Shown here piece after piece: positions 26,886-34,318 of a stretch of 64,000 nt of DNA. Each line of letters opens with the position of its first letter. Position 1 is the first letter of the stretch. Made by a program: the position numbers and the translations under genes. Under the pieces are notes generated by a model, which was given only the letters and a program-made list of their open reading frames with translations, was not told where the DNA came from and ran no database searches. The stretch comes from Rhizobium sp. WYCCWR10014 (GTDB lineage Bacteria; Pseudomonadota; Alphaproteobacteria; Rhizobiales; Rhizobiaceae): contig NZ_LXFU01000025.1 in the NCBI RefSeq assembly GCF_001657485.1, forward strand, positions 186,001 through 250,000. Direction: 5' to 3'.

Positions 26886-26963
26886 CGTCATCCTCGGCCT
26901 TGTGCCGAGGATCTGCTACATATCAACCGGCCGCAGATGCTCGGGACAGGCCCGAGCATGACG
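26886..26963. repeat. Intergenic palindromic repeat (CGTCATCCTCGG type)
   Basis: Two hairpins, CCTCGG-CCTTGTG-CCGAGG (26891-26911) and GCTCGGG-ACAG-GCCCGAGC (26938-26957), are enclosed by an outer pair CGTCAT/ATGACG. The form matches a short repeat found between genes across alphaproteobacteria. It carries no coding signal. Confidence 0.65.
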
Positions 26964-27232
26964 ACGGAGAGGTTATCCGACTTTGTCAGCGGTCTGACGC
27001 ACGCGTGTCGCGATGAAAGCGCGAAACGCCGTCGGCCTGCCGGCGGCCGGATGCGGGGCGGGTCCCCAAGCCGAGGCTCCAAATTTTCGGCATAATTTTG
27101 ACCATCCGGTCAAACATGCTGTAAAATGAGGCGGCGACCTGTTATTTTGAGGGCAAGCCTTGCGTCTAGCGCATTGCTGCATTGCGGTATTTTCGCTATT
27201 CCGAATCAAAAGAATTGGCTATTATTATCTTC

Positions 27233-27352
27233 GTAAGCAGCGCACTCCTCCTCCCAGCGCTCTTACATCGGACTGACAACACTCCTCCTCCCAGTTGTCA
27301 GTCAGGATCAAGAGCCCGGCGCACCTCCTCCCGCGTCGGGCTTTTTTCTTTA
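27233..27352 (+). ncRNA. alpha-r14 family sRNA (NfeR1/Smr14C2-like) with three anti-Shine-Dalgarno loops
   Basis: Three successive hairpins each present a CCTCCTCCC loop. Hairpin 1 is GTAAG-c-AGCGC (27233-27243) with GCGCT-CTTAC (27257-27266). Hairpin 2 is a perfect 10-bp stem, GACTGACAAC (27271-27280) with GTTGTCAGTC (27294-27303). Hairpin 3 is AGCCCGGCGC (27313-27322) with GCGTCGGGCT (27333-27342), one G-U pair, followed by TTTTTTCTTT as intrinsic terminator. Loops 1 and 2 are identical (ACTCCTCCTCCCA). This is the architecture of the trans-acting alpha-r14 sRNAs known from Sinorhizobium and relatives, which occlude ribosome-binding sites. The exact 5' end is uncertain; a TATTAT lies about 10 bp upstream. 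Confidence 0.85.
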
Positions 27353-27383
27353 CCCAAGTCTCTTTCTCCCAAATCGAAATCGA

Positions 27384-27767
27384 TCAATTGCCGATGCGGG
27401 CAACACCGGTCTTGCCGTTGTCCCGGGTCCATTTGACCTTGTTGGCGCCGGCGCGCTCGAGTTCGAAGCACATCGGCTTACCCTTGTTCCAGCTCTGGAA
27501 TTTCTGGCAGAGGCGGTTGGCATCGATCCACCATTGGCCGGTATCGCTGGGTTTGACATAGCGGCCGAGACCGATCGCCTGGCCGTCGCCGTCGACCTTG
27601 CCGGAAGAGCGGAAGATCAGCGGCAGTTCACCGCCGAGCGGTGTGGAGAGATAGACCGTCTTGCCGATGATGTCGCGGCGGATATCGGCCTCGCCAAGCG
27701 GCTCCGTCGAGCCGAGAGACGGCATCAGCATCAATGACGACAAGCCTGTGATCGCGAGCAACTTCAT
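27384..27767 (-). CDS. Small exported hypothetical protein
   Basis: A 127-residue protein with a signal peptide (MKLLAITGLSSLMLMPSLGS). The mature part reads DIRRDIIGKTVYLSTPLGGE, LPLIFRSSGKVDGDGQAIGL, QWWIDANRLCQKFQSW and PMCFELERAG, with two cysteines. The pattern of a short beta-barrel-like domain with WWxxxxxLCxxF is common to small exported proteins of Rhizobiales, whose function is not established. The ATG at 27767 is used; a GTG is directly upstream. Convergent with the sRNA gene, whose terminator lies 32 bp from its stop. Confidence 0.65.
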   Translation of the reverse strand: MKLLAITGLSSLMLMPSLGSTEPLGEADIRRDIIGKTVYLSTPLGGELPLIFRSSGKVDGDGQAIGLGRYVKPSDTGQWWIDANRLCQKFQSWNKGKPMCFELERAGANKVKWTRDNGKTGVARIGN

Positions 27768-27830
27768 CACCCTGATCCATCGATTGAATGTGATCGGGCA
27801 AAACGCCGCGGACAGCCGAAAGTTTCAGGA

Positions 27831-27858
27831 GCAATTCCAGTAAAAGCGCGCAGCGGTT
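27831..27858. repeat. GCAATTCCAG-type 28-bp repeat, copy 1
   Basis: GCAATTCCAG, then TAAAAGCGCGCAGCGGTT. It matches the copy at 29257-29284 at 25 of 28 positions, the differences being transitions. It lies 64 bp upstream of the exported-protein gene and looks like a fragment of a dispersed rhizobial intergenic repeat. Confidence 0.6.
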
Positions 27859-27966
27859 CTCACAGGAAAGCTCTTGTCCACCTCCCGCGGTTTGACTCGG
27901 CAAGCCTCGTTGGACTATTTGAACGGGCGCCGCCTGTCCGGTGCGTGAACCGATTGGAGTTTGGTC

Positions 27967-29244
27967 ATGATCGGCAAAAGGCGCGCCTCGCGCGCGGCCC
28001 TGACAGGTCTTCTGGTTGCAACGATGGTGCTCGCCGGCTGCGGCGGCAGGCCGGTCGGTGTCATGCAGGCGGCCGGCACCGTCGCTCCGGGCACCTCCAA
28101 GGTCGATCTTCTCGTCGCCACGACGCGCGCTGCCGACGACAATCCCGCCGTGCTTTTCTCCGGCGAACGCGGTACTGGCCTCGCCGTCAATGCCGTCGAC
28201 GTCTCGATCCCGCCGGAAGCCAATCGCAAGGCCGGCCAGGTGCAATGGCCAAGCCGCTTGCCGGCCGATCCGTTGCGCAATTTCGTCACCGTTTCGGTCG
28301 ATCCCCTGGAAGGCGAGCGGGCCGGCGAGACCTGGCTGAAGACCCATATGCCGAAGAGCCGCCGCGTGCTCGTCTTTGTGCACGGCTTCAACAACCGTTA
28401 TGAGGACGCCGTTTACCGCTTCGCGCAGATCGTCCACGATTCGCATGCCGACGTCGCCCCCGTCGTCTTCACCTGGCCGTCGCGCGGCAGCATCTTCGAT
28501 TATAATTACGACAAGGAAAGCACCAATTATTCCCGCGACGCGCTGGAGGAGCTGCTGACCCGCACCGCCGCCAATCCGGCGGTCAGCGACATCACCATCA
28601 TGGCGCATTCGATGGGCACCTGGCTTACCGTCGAAGCGCTCAGGCAGATGGCGATCCGCAACGGCCACGTCGCACCGAAGATCAACAATGTCATCCTTGC
28701 CTCGCCGGATCTCGATGTCGATGTCTTCGGCCGCCAGTTCGCCAGCCTCGGCAAGGAACGACCGCACTTCACCATCTTCGTCTCGCAGGACGACCGGGCT
28801 CTGGCGCTGTCGCGGCGCATCTCCGGCAATGTCGACCGGCTCGGCCAGATCGATCCCTCCGTCGAACCCTATCGCAGCAAGCTTGAGGCGGCCGGCATCA
28901 CCGTGCTCGACCTCACCAAGCTCAAGGGCGGCGACCGGCTGAACCACGGCAAGTTCGCCGAAAGCCCTGAAGTGGTGAAGCTGATCGGCGACCGGCTGAT
29001 TGCCGGCCAGACGATCACCGATTCCAATGTCGGTCTCGGCGAGGCCGTCGGCGCGGTGGCAATGGGCGCTGCCCAGACTGCCGGAAGTGCGGTCAGTGTT
29101 GCCGTCAGCACGCCGATTGCGATCTTCGATCCGCGCACCCGGCGCAATTACGACGCCCAGCTGAAGCGTCTCGGCCAGTCGATGAATAACACCGTCGGTT
29201 CGGTCGGCGACAGCGTCGGCGCCGGCCTGCCGGAAAACCAGTAA
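27967..29244 (+). CDS. Lipoprotein alpha/beta hydrolase (DUF900 family esterase)
   Basis: A 425-residue protein with a lipoprotein signal (lipobox LAGC, Cys25), anchoring it in the envelope. The hydrolase core follows: VLVFVHGFNNRYEDAVYRFA carries the oxyanion region, and IMAHSMGTWLTVEAL carries the nucleophile Ser near residue 215. VSQDDRALALSRRI and RLNHGKFAESPEV hold the likely Asp and His. This is the DUF900 esterase group; the substrate is unknown. The ATG at 27967 is chosen because GGAG lies 7 bases upstream; a TTG two codons earlier is an alternative. The C-terminal 80 residues are Gly/Ala/Val-rich. Confidence 0.85.
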   Translation: MIGKRRASRAALTGLLVATMVLAGCGGRPVGVMQAAGTVAPGTSKVDLLVATTRAADDNPAVLFSGERGTGLAVNAVDVSIPPEANRKAGQVQWPSRLPADPLRNFVTVSVDPLEGERAGETWLKTHMPKSRRVLVFVHGFNNRYEDAVYRFAQIVHDSHADVAPVVFTWPSRGSIFDYNYDKESTNYSRDALEELLTRTAANPAVSDITIMAHSMGTWLTVEALRQMAIRNGHVAPKINNVILASPDLDVDVFGRQFASLGKERPHFTIFVSQDDRALALSRRISGNVDRLGQIDPSVEPYRSKLEAAGITVLDLTKLKGGDRLNHGKFAESPEVVKLIGDRLIAGQTITDSNVGLGEAVGAVAMGAAQTAGSAVSVAVSTPIAIFDPRTRRNYDAQLKRLGQSMNNTVGSVGDSVGAGLPENQ

Positions 29245-29256
29245 AAATTCCACAGA

Positions 29257-29284
29257 GCAATTCCAGCAAAAGTGCACAGCGGTT
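29257..29284. repeat. GCAATTCCAG-type 28-bp repeat, copy 2
   Basis: GCAATTCCAG, then CAAAAGTGCACAGCGGTT, 25 of 28 identical to the copy at 27831. It sits just after the esterase stop and is followed by an AT-rich tail (TTTCGTTTCGGAATTACGAA) that forms a small dyad. Confidence 0.6.
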
Positions 29285-29391
29285 TTCGTTTCGGAATTAC
29301 GAAAAACAAAGACATCTCTAGGCATCGCATCTTGATGTGATATATCAGATTCACGACGGCACTTCTGTCTGCCGTGCGATGGGTTGATGGC

Positions 29392-30642
29392 ATGGCGGAT
29401 GAGATGAAGAAGAGCGTGGCTGTCGTCGGCGCGGGCGTGATCGGCGCTTCGATCGCTTTCGAGCTGCAGCGGCGCGGCCTTGATGTGACGCTGATCGACA
29501 AGGGCGAGCCGGGACGCGGCACCTCTTTCGGCAATATGGCGAGCATCGCGCTCGATTTTGCCGCCGGCTCCGGCCCTTCGACCTGGAAGAAGATCCCCGG
29601 CTGGCTGCTCGATCCCGAAGGCCCGGTCTGGCTGCGTCCCTCCTATGCAGCCAGAATGCTGCCCTGGTTCCTGCGCTTCCTCGCCGCCGGCCGGCCCTCG
29701 CGTCTCCGAGAGATCGAGGATGCCGGCATGAGCCTGTCTAACCGCGCGCTCTGCGATTTCAGGCAGATGCTCGAGGCGATCGGCGCACCCGAATTGATGA
29801 CCGAGGAAGGATGTCTGGCGATCTACGAGACGGAGGCGGAATTTGCCGCCGATCGCGGCCATCTCGCCATGATGCAGCGCTACGGCCTCGAATTCGAGGT
29901 TTTGAGCAACGGCGCCATCCAATATTACGAACCCACGCTGTCGCCGGCGATCGCCAAAGCCGTGCTGCTTCCCGACAACAAGTCGATCCGCGACCCCTAC
30001 AAGCTCGTGGTGAAACTCGCCGACGCAGCAAAAGCTGCAGGCGCGACCTTCGTCTCCGGCACTGTGCGGAATATCGAGCGCAGGGGCGATGGCACCGCCG
30101 TCGTTCTCCTCGAGGATGGCAAGCGGATCGAGGCCGGCTCGGTGGTGCTTGCCGCCGGGGTCCACACCCGTTTTCTTGCCGAAAAGCTCGGCGAGCCGAT
30201 CCCGCTCGAAACCGAGCGCGGCTATCACACGCAGATCATGAAGCCCGGCATCTCCATGCGCTATTCGGTGATCTGGCCGCATCGCGCCTTCATGGTGACG
30301 CCGACGGCGGGCGGCATTCGTGTCGGCGGCAATGTCGAGCTCGCCGGTCTCGATGCCGCGCCCGATTTCCGCCGTCCGCGAGTGCTGGTGCGCCATGCCC
30401 AGCGCGCGCTGCCCGGCCTGAAGGTCGAGGAGACGACGGAGTGGATGGGTCATCGTCCGGCGCTGCCCGATACGATCCCGATCATTTCGCCCTCGTCGAA
30501 GATGCCGGGCGTCTTCTATGCGACCGGCCACGGCCATCTCGGCCTGACCTTTTCGGCAACGACAGCGCTGGTGATCGCCGATATGGTGACCGGGCTCAAA
30601 CCATCCCTCGATATGACCCCGTTCCGCATAGACCGCTATTAG
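29392..30642 (+). CDS. FAD-dependent D-amino-acid (D-hydroxyproline) dehydrogenase, DadA-like
   Basis: A 416-residue flavoprotein of the DAO family. The N-terminal dinucleotide fold VAVVGAGVIGASIAFELQRR with GLDVTLIDKG binds FAD, and GTSFGNMASIA is the DadA-type second motif. Substrate-domain features include the ending GHRPALPDTIPIISPSSKM and ATGHGHLGLTFSA, the conserved C-terminal flavin-binding signature. It is the first of three genes with an SDR and a proline-racemase-family enzyme, so oxidation of cis-4-hydroxy-D-proline is the best guess. The ATG at 29392 is preferred; 29404 is possible. Confidence 0.85.
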   Translation: MADEMKKSVAVVGAGVIGASIAFELQRRGLDVTLIDKGEPGRGTSFGNMASIALDFAAGSGPSTWKKIPGWLLDPEGPVWLRPSYAARMLPWFLRFLAAGRPSRLREIEDAGMSLSNRALCDFRQMLEAIGAPELMTEEGCLAIYETEAEFAADRGHLAMMQRYGLEFEVLSNGAIQYYEPTLSPAIAKAVLLPDNKSIRDPYKLVVKLADAAKAAGATFVSGTVRNIERRGDGTAVVLLEDGKRIEAGSVVLAAGVHTRFLAEKLGEPIPLETERGYHTQIMKPGISMRYSVIWPHRAFMVTPTAGGIRVGGNVELAGLDAAPDFRRPRVLVRHAQRALPGLKVEETTEWMGHRPALPDTIPIISPSSKMPGVFYATGHGHLGLTFSATTALVIADMVTGLKPSLDMTPFRIDRY

Positions 30643-30651
30643 GAGGCCCCG

Positions 30652-31362
30652 ATGTCCTATACCACGAAACCCGTAGCGCTGATCACCGGCGGCGGCCGCG
30701 GCATGGGCGAGGCGATCGCCCGTGAGCTCTCGGCGCAAGGTTATCAGCTGGCGCTGATGTCGCCGTCCGAAAGTTGTGAGAAGCTGGCGGCCGAACTTGG
30801 CGGCGTCGCGTCGCGCGGCGTTGCCGAAAAGGCCGAGGATCTCAAGGCGATCTTCGACCTGACGATGAAGGCCTATGGCCGCATCGATGCCGTCGTCAAC
30901 TTGAGCGGCCATCCGCCGAAGGGCGACCTGCTCGATATTTCAGATGAGAACTGGACGCTCGGTTCCGACATGATGATCCTGTCGCTGGTGCGCATGGCCC
31001 GCCTGGTGACGCCAGTCATGCTGAAACAGGGCAAGGGCGCCTTCGTCAACATCACCACTTTCGCCGCCTACGAGCCGACGCTGGTCTTCCCGGTTTCCTG
31101 CACCTATCGCGCCGCTGCCGGCGCCTTCACCAAGCTTTATTCCGATCGTTATGCGGCCGACAATATCCGCATGAACTGCATCCTGCCGGGTTATATCGAT
31201 AGCCTGAACCACAAGCCGGGGACTGCCGAGACGGTGCCGATGAAGCGCATCGGCCATGTGGAGGAGATCGCCAAGACCGCGGCCTTCCTGCTCTCCGATG
31301 GCGCGGGTTATATCACCGGCCAGAATATTCGCGTTGATGGCGGCGTCACCCGTCACGTCTGA
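30652..31362 (+). CDS. Short-chain dehydrogenase/reductase with degenerate active site
   Basis: A 236-residue SDR-fold protein. The cofactor motif TGGGRGMG is at residues 12-19. The usual NNAG is VNLSGHP instead. The catalytic YxxxK is Tyr152-R-A-A-Ala156, so the Lys is missing, and the Ser expected 13 residues before the Tyr is Ala139. The C-terminal INILP-like region is NCILPGYIDS and the ending is the normal YITGQNIRVDGGVTRHV. It therefore may bind NAD(P) but lack standard reductase activity. The ATG follows AGGAGGCCCCG and lies 9 bp after the upstream gene, so it is in the same operon. Confidence 0.8.
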   Translation: MSYTTKPVALITGGGRGMGEAIARELSAQGYQLALMSPSESCEKLAAELGGVASRGVAEKAEDLKAIFDLTMKAYGRIDAVVNLSGHPPKGDLLDISDENWTLGSDMMILSLVRMARLVTPVMLKQGKGAFVNITTFAAYEPTLVFPVSCTYRAAAGAFTKLYSDRYAADNIRMNCILPGYIDSLNHKPGTAETVPMKRIGHVEEIAKTAAFLLSDGAGYITGQNIRVDGGVTRHV

Positions 31363-31377
31363 TCTGGAGTTTTCGAC

Positions 31378-32415
31378 ATGAGATGGAAGCGCACCATCCA
31401 GCTACTGGATGTCCACGCCGAAGGTGAGATCGGCCGCGTCGCGATCGGCGGCGTGCCGAAGATCCCGGGCGATACCATTGCCGCCCAGCTGCATTGGCTG
31501 AACACCGATCCGAAGGGTCACGAGCTTCGCCGCTTCCTTTGCCTTGAGCCGCGCGGCGCGCCGATCGGCTCGGTCAACCTGCTGCTGCCGGCACGGCACC
31601 CGGAGGCCGACGCCGCCTTCATCATCCTGCAGCCCGACCAGGCGCATGCGAGCTCCGGCTCCAACTCGATCTGCGTCACCACGGCCTTGCTCGAATCCGG
31701 CATCGTCGAGATGAAAGAGCCGGAGACGATAGTCACCCTCGAAACCGCCGCCGGCTTGGTCAAGGCGACGGCGACGTGCCGCGACGGGCGCTGCGAAAAG
31801 GTCAGGCTGACCATGGTGCCCTCCTTCGTCCATGAGCTGGATGTCGGGATCGACACGCCGCATTGGGGAAGGATCAAGGCCGATATCTGCTATGGCGGCA
31901 TCTTCTATGCGCTCGTCGATGTCGGCCAGATCGGTCTGACGATCGAGAAGGCGAATGCCGCCGGCCTCGTCCAGGCCGGCATGATCCTCAAGGAACTGAT
32001 CAACCGCGACATCAAGGTCGTCCATCCCGAGATCCCGGCGATCTCGGGCGTCGCCTATGTGATGTTCCGCGATACCGAAGCCGATGGCACAGTGCGCACC
32101 TGCACCACCATGTGGCCGGGCCGCGCCGATCGCTCGCCCTGCGGCACCGGCAATTCCGCCAATCTCGCCACGCTTTATGCCCGCGGCAAGGCCAAGATCG
32201 GCGACGTCTTTACCTCGAAATCGATCATCGGCTCGGAATTCGAGGTCGGACTGCAGGCAGTAACCGAGGTGGCCGGCCGCCCCGCCGTCATCCCCACCAT
32301 CACCGGCCGCGGCTTCACCTTCGGCCTGACCCAGGTAGCGCTCGATCCTTTCGATCCGCATCCGAACGGTTTTGCGCTGACGGATGTCTGGGGGCCGTCT
32401 GCCGGCGAGATTTGA
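31378..32415 (+). CDS. Proline racemase family enzyme (hydroxyproline epimerase or dehydratase), Ser/Cys type
   Basis: A 345-residue protein of the proline racemase superfamily. Usual enzymes use two catalytic Cys. Here the first site reads SSGSNSICV and places Ser93 where MCGH has Cys; the second, RSPCGTGNSANLA, keeps Cys255. The Ser/Cys arrangement is known in members that epimerise 4-hydroxyproline or dehydrate 3-hydroxyproline. DVHAEGEIGRVAIGG is the typical N-terminus and GSEFEVGLQ a late motif. It is third in an operon with a DadA-like flavoprotein, which fits conversion of hydroxy-L-proline to the D epimer and its oxidation. True substrate is unproven. Confidence 0.82.
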   Translation: MRWKRTIQLLDVHAEGEIGRVAIGGVPKIPGDTIAAQLHWLNTDPKGHELRRFLCLEPRGAPIGSVNLLLPARHPEADAAFIILQPDQAHASSGSNSICVTTALLESGIVEMKEPETIVTLETAAGLVKATATCRDGRCEKVRLTMVPSFVHELDVGIDTPHWGRIKADICYGGIFYALVDVGQIGLTIEKANAAGLVQAGMILKELINRDIKVVHPEIPAISGVAYVMFRDTEADGTVRTCTTMWPGRADRSPCGTGNSANLATLYARGKAKIGDVFTSKSIIGSEFEVGLQAVTEVAGRPAVIPTITGRGFTFGLTQVALDPFDPHPNGFALTDVWGPSAGEI

Positions 32416-32477
32416 CTGCGAGGAGCATGTTGCCGGAAGTGTGAAGCGGTTTCCTGACCGGTTTGCTTCAATGGCCG

Positions 32478-32613
32478 CCCCTCACCCTAACCCTCTCCCC
32501 GTAAACGGGGCGAGGGGACGTGCCCCGCGAGAGGCTGGCGAGGAACGGAGAGGGCGCGGCACATCCCCTTCGCCCCGCAGGCGGGGAGAAGGTGGCGGCA
32601 GCCGGATGAGGGG
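32478..32613 (+). repeat. RIME-like intergenic mosaic repeat, copy 1
   Basis: Begins CCCCTCACCCTAACCCTCTC and ends GCCGGATGAGGGG, enclosing hairpins CCCCGTAAACGGGG and CCCCGCAGGCGGGG. Same element as at 51300, 55244, 58792 and 63178. Non-coding. Confidence 0.85.
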
Positions 32614-32666
32614 CAGCGGCACGCTTCAACGATCCCGCGAAACTTCCGCGATCGACTGCCTAAAGG

Positions 32667-33350
32667 TTACGCATGATCGGCGTAAGGCTGCCTGCGCTCA
32701 GCACCCCCGGTTCGAGTGTCCCAACCCAGCATGGCCAGCTCGGCCACTGCCTCCAGTTCGCCACGGGTCGCTTCGTCGCGGGCCAGGATCGACATGCCGT
32801 TCTGAACGGTCTGCACGAAGCGGGCAAGCGCGTGGATGTCGGTCGAGACTGGAATTTCGCCTGCTGATATCGCCTGGTTCAGGCGCGCCTTCAGGCGGTC
32901 GAGCGTGACGGCGCGGGCGGCTCGTACGAGTTCGCCGAGTTCCACATGGCCCTCGCTGCCGACCGAAGAGAGCGCCACCATGCAGCCGCGGGGAATATCC
33001 ACGACACAGCCGGTCAAGGCGGCGGCCGAATCCATTAGAAACGACCTCACCGCCTCACGGGCCGTGCCTGCGGAAAAGAAGCCGGCCCAGACGAGCGCCT
33101 CGTTGTTGTCGCGATAGTGGCGCAGCGCCTCGGCATAGAGCGCCTCCTTCGAACCGAATGCCGCGTAAAGGCTCGGCGATCCGATCCCCATCGCCTCGGT
33201 GAGGTCGGCGATCGAAGTCGCCTCGAAGCCCTTGATCCAGAACAGGCGGGTCGCCTGCGCCAAGGCTGCTTCCCGATCGAACGCCCGCGGCCGCCCGCGA
33301 CTGCGGGCAGGGGTTTCATCGACGTTCGACATCTCATCCGATTTTTGCAT
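32667..33350 (-). CDS. TetR family transcriptional regulator
   Basis: A 227-residue repressor with the helix-turn-helix GRPRAFDREAALAQATRLFW, then GFEATSIADLTEAMGIGSPS and LYAAFGSKEALYAEALRHY at about residues 15-65. It has the C-terminal domain of the AcrR/HemR-like group. It is divergent from the SDR gene at 33432 across 81 bp that contain TTGACA...TAGCTA, so it probably represses that SDR and itself. Methionines at 33350 and 33332 are possible starts. Confidence 0.88.
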   Translation of the reverse strand: MQKSDEMSNVDETPARSRGRPRAFDREAALAQATRLFWIKGFEATSIADLTEAMGIGSPSLYAAFGSKEALYAEALRHYRDNNEALVWAGFFSAGTAREAVRSFLMDSAAALTGCVVDIPRGCMVALSSVGSEGHVELGELVRAARAVTLDRLKARLNQAISAGEIPVSTDIHALARFVQTVQNGMSILARDEATRGELEAVAELAMLGWDTRTGGAERRQPYADHA

Positions 33351-33369
33351 CGATCATTATATAAACCCA

Positions 33370-33398
33370 TTGACACCCCATCGCAACGTGCCTAGCTA
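33370..33398 (+). promoter_or_regulatory. Predicted promoter of the SDR gene, between divergent TetR and SDR genes
   Basis: TTGACA (33370-33375), 17-bp spacer, TAGCTA (33393-33398), 33 bp before the SDR ATG. CGATCATTA (33351-33359) and CGATCACTA (33408-33416) flank it as a near-direct repeat and are possible TetR contacts. Confidence 0.5.
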
Positions 33399-33431
33399 TT
33401 TATGTGTCGATCACTACAGAAAGAGAAGATC

Positions 33432-34172
33432 ATGACAGAACTGGCTGGAAAGCGTGCCCTGGTAACAGGTGGCTCGCGTGGCATTGGCGCCGCCATCGCA
33501 TTGGCGCTTGCCGACAAGGGCGCGGATGTCGCCATCACCTATGAGCGTTCGGCCGATCGCGCCGCGGAAGTCATCCGGACCATCGAGGGCAAGGGCCGCA
33601 AAGCGCTTGCCATCCAGGCCGACAGCGCCGATCCGGCAGCCGTGAAGCGCTCGGTCGACGAGGCGGCCCAGGCACTTGGCGGTCTCGACATTCTCGTCAA
33701 CAATGCTGCAATCGCGCTTTATGGTGCGATCGCCGACGTCAGCGTCGAGCAGATCGATGCGCTGCTGGACGTCAATGTGCGGTCGCCTCTGCTCGCTTCA
33801 CAGGCCGCCATTCCCTATCTGCAGGCGGGAGGCCGCGTCATCACGATCGGCTCGGTCGGCGCCGAACGCATCGTCGGCGACACCGGCACGGTCTATTTCA
33901 TGACAAAATCCGCGCTCCACTCGTTTACCCGCGGCCTCGCGCGGGAACTCGGATCTCGCGATATCACCGTAAACCTCGTCCAGCCGGGTTCGACCGACAC
34001 CGAAATGAATCCCGCCAATGGCGACTTCGCCGACTTCCAGCGTGCCCTGATTCCACTTGGACGTTACGGCGAGCCGGAAGATGTGGCCGCCGCTGTGGCT
34101 TTCCTCGCAAGCCCTGCTGCAAGGCACATCACCGGAACCATCCTCACAGTCGATGGCGGCTTGAACACCTGA
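33432..34172 (+). CDS. Short-chain dehydrogenase/reductase (FabG-like)
   Basis: A 246-residue SDR with a complete active site: ALVTGGSRGIGAAIALALAD for cofactor, LVNNAAI, the Ser in ITIGSVGAER, and VYFMTKSALHSF as YxxxK. The ending HITGTILTVDGGLNT is typical. It is divergent from a TetR that is likely to control it; AAGAGAAGATC precedes the ATG. The substrate is unknown. Confidence 0.9.
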   Translation: MTELAGKRALVTGGSRGIGAAIALALADKGADVAITYERSADRAAEVIRTIEGKGRKALAIQADSADPAAVKRSVDEAAQALGGLDILVNNAAIALYGAIADVSVEQIDALLDVNVRSPLLASQAAIPYLQAGGRVITIGSVGAERIVGDTGTVYFMTKSALHSFTRGLARELGSRDITVNLVQPGSTDTEMNPANGDFADFQRALIPLGRYGEPEDVAAAVAFLASPAARHITGTILTVDGGLNT

Positions 34173-34318
34173 ATTGGGATATGGTGCCGCTGGCCTGCAA
34201 AGACATGGAGGTCGACAGAGAGCGGTCCGCTCGAATGCGAGCCGATCGCCTATAAGTGTCTTGCCTGCGTCTCATGCCGGATACCGGCATGAGACGCATT
34301 GTTGAGCCGCAGGCCGTG

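Noticed and set aside
27628..30912. A minus-strand open frame of 1094 codons
   Set aside because: It is antisense to the esterase and the FAD oxidoreductase, which have clear family motifs. Its composition (long runs of Arg, His, Gly, Asp) is that of a high-GC shadow frame.
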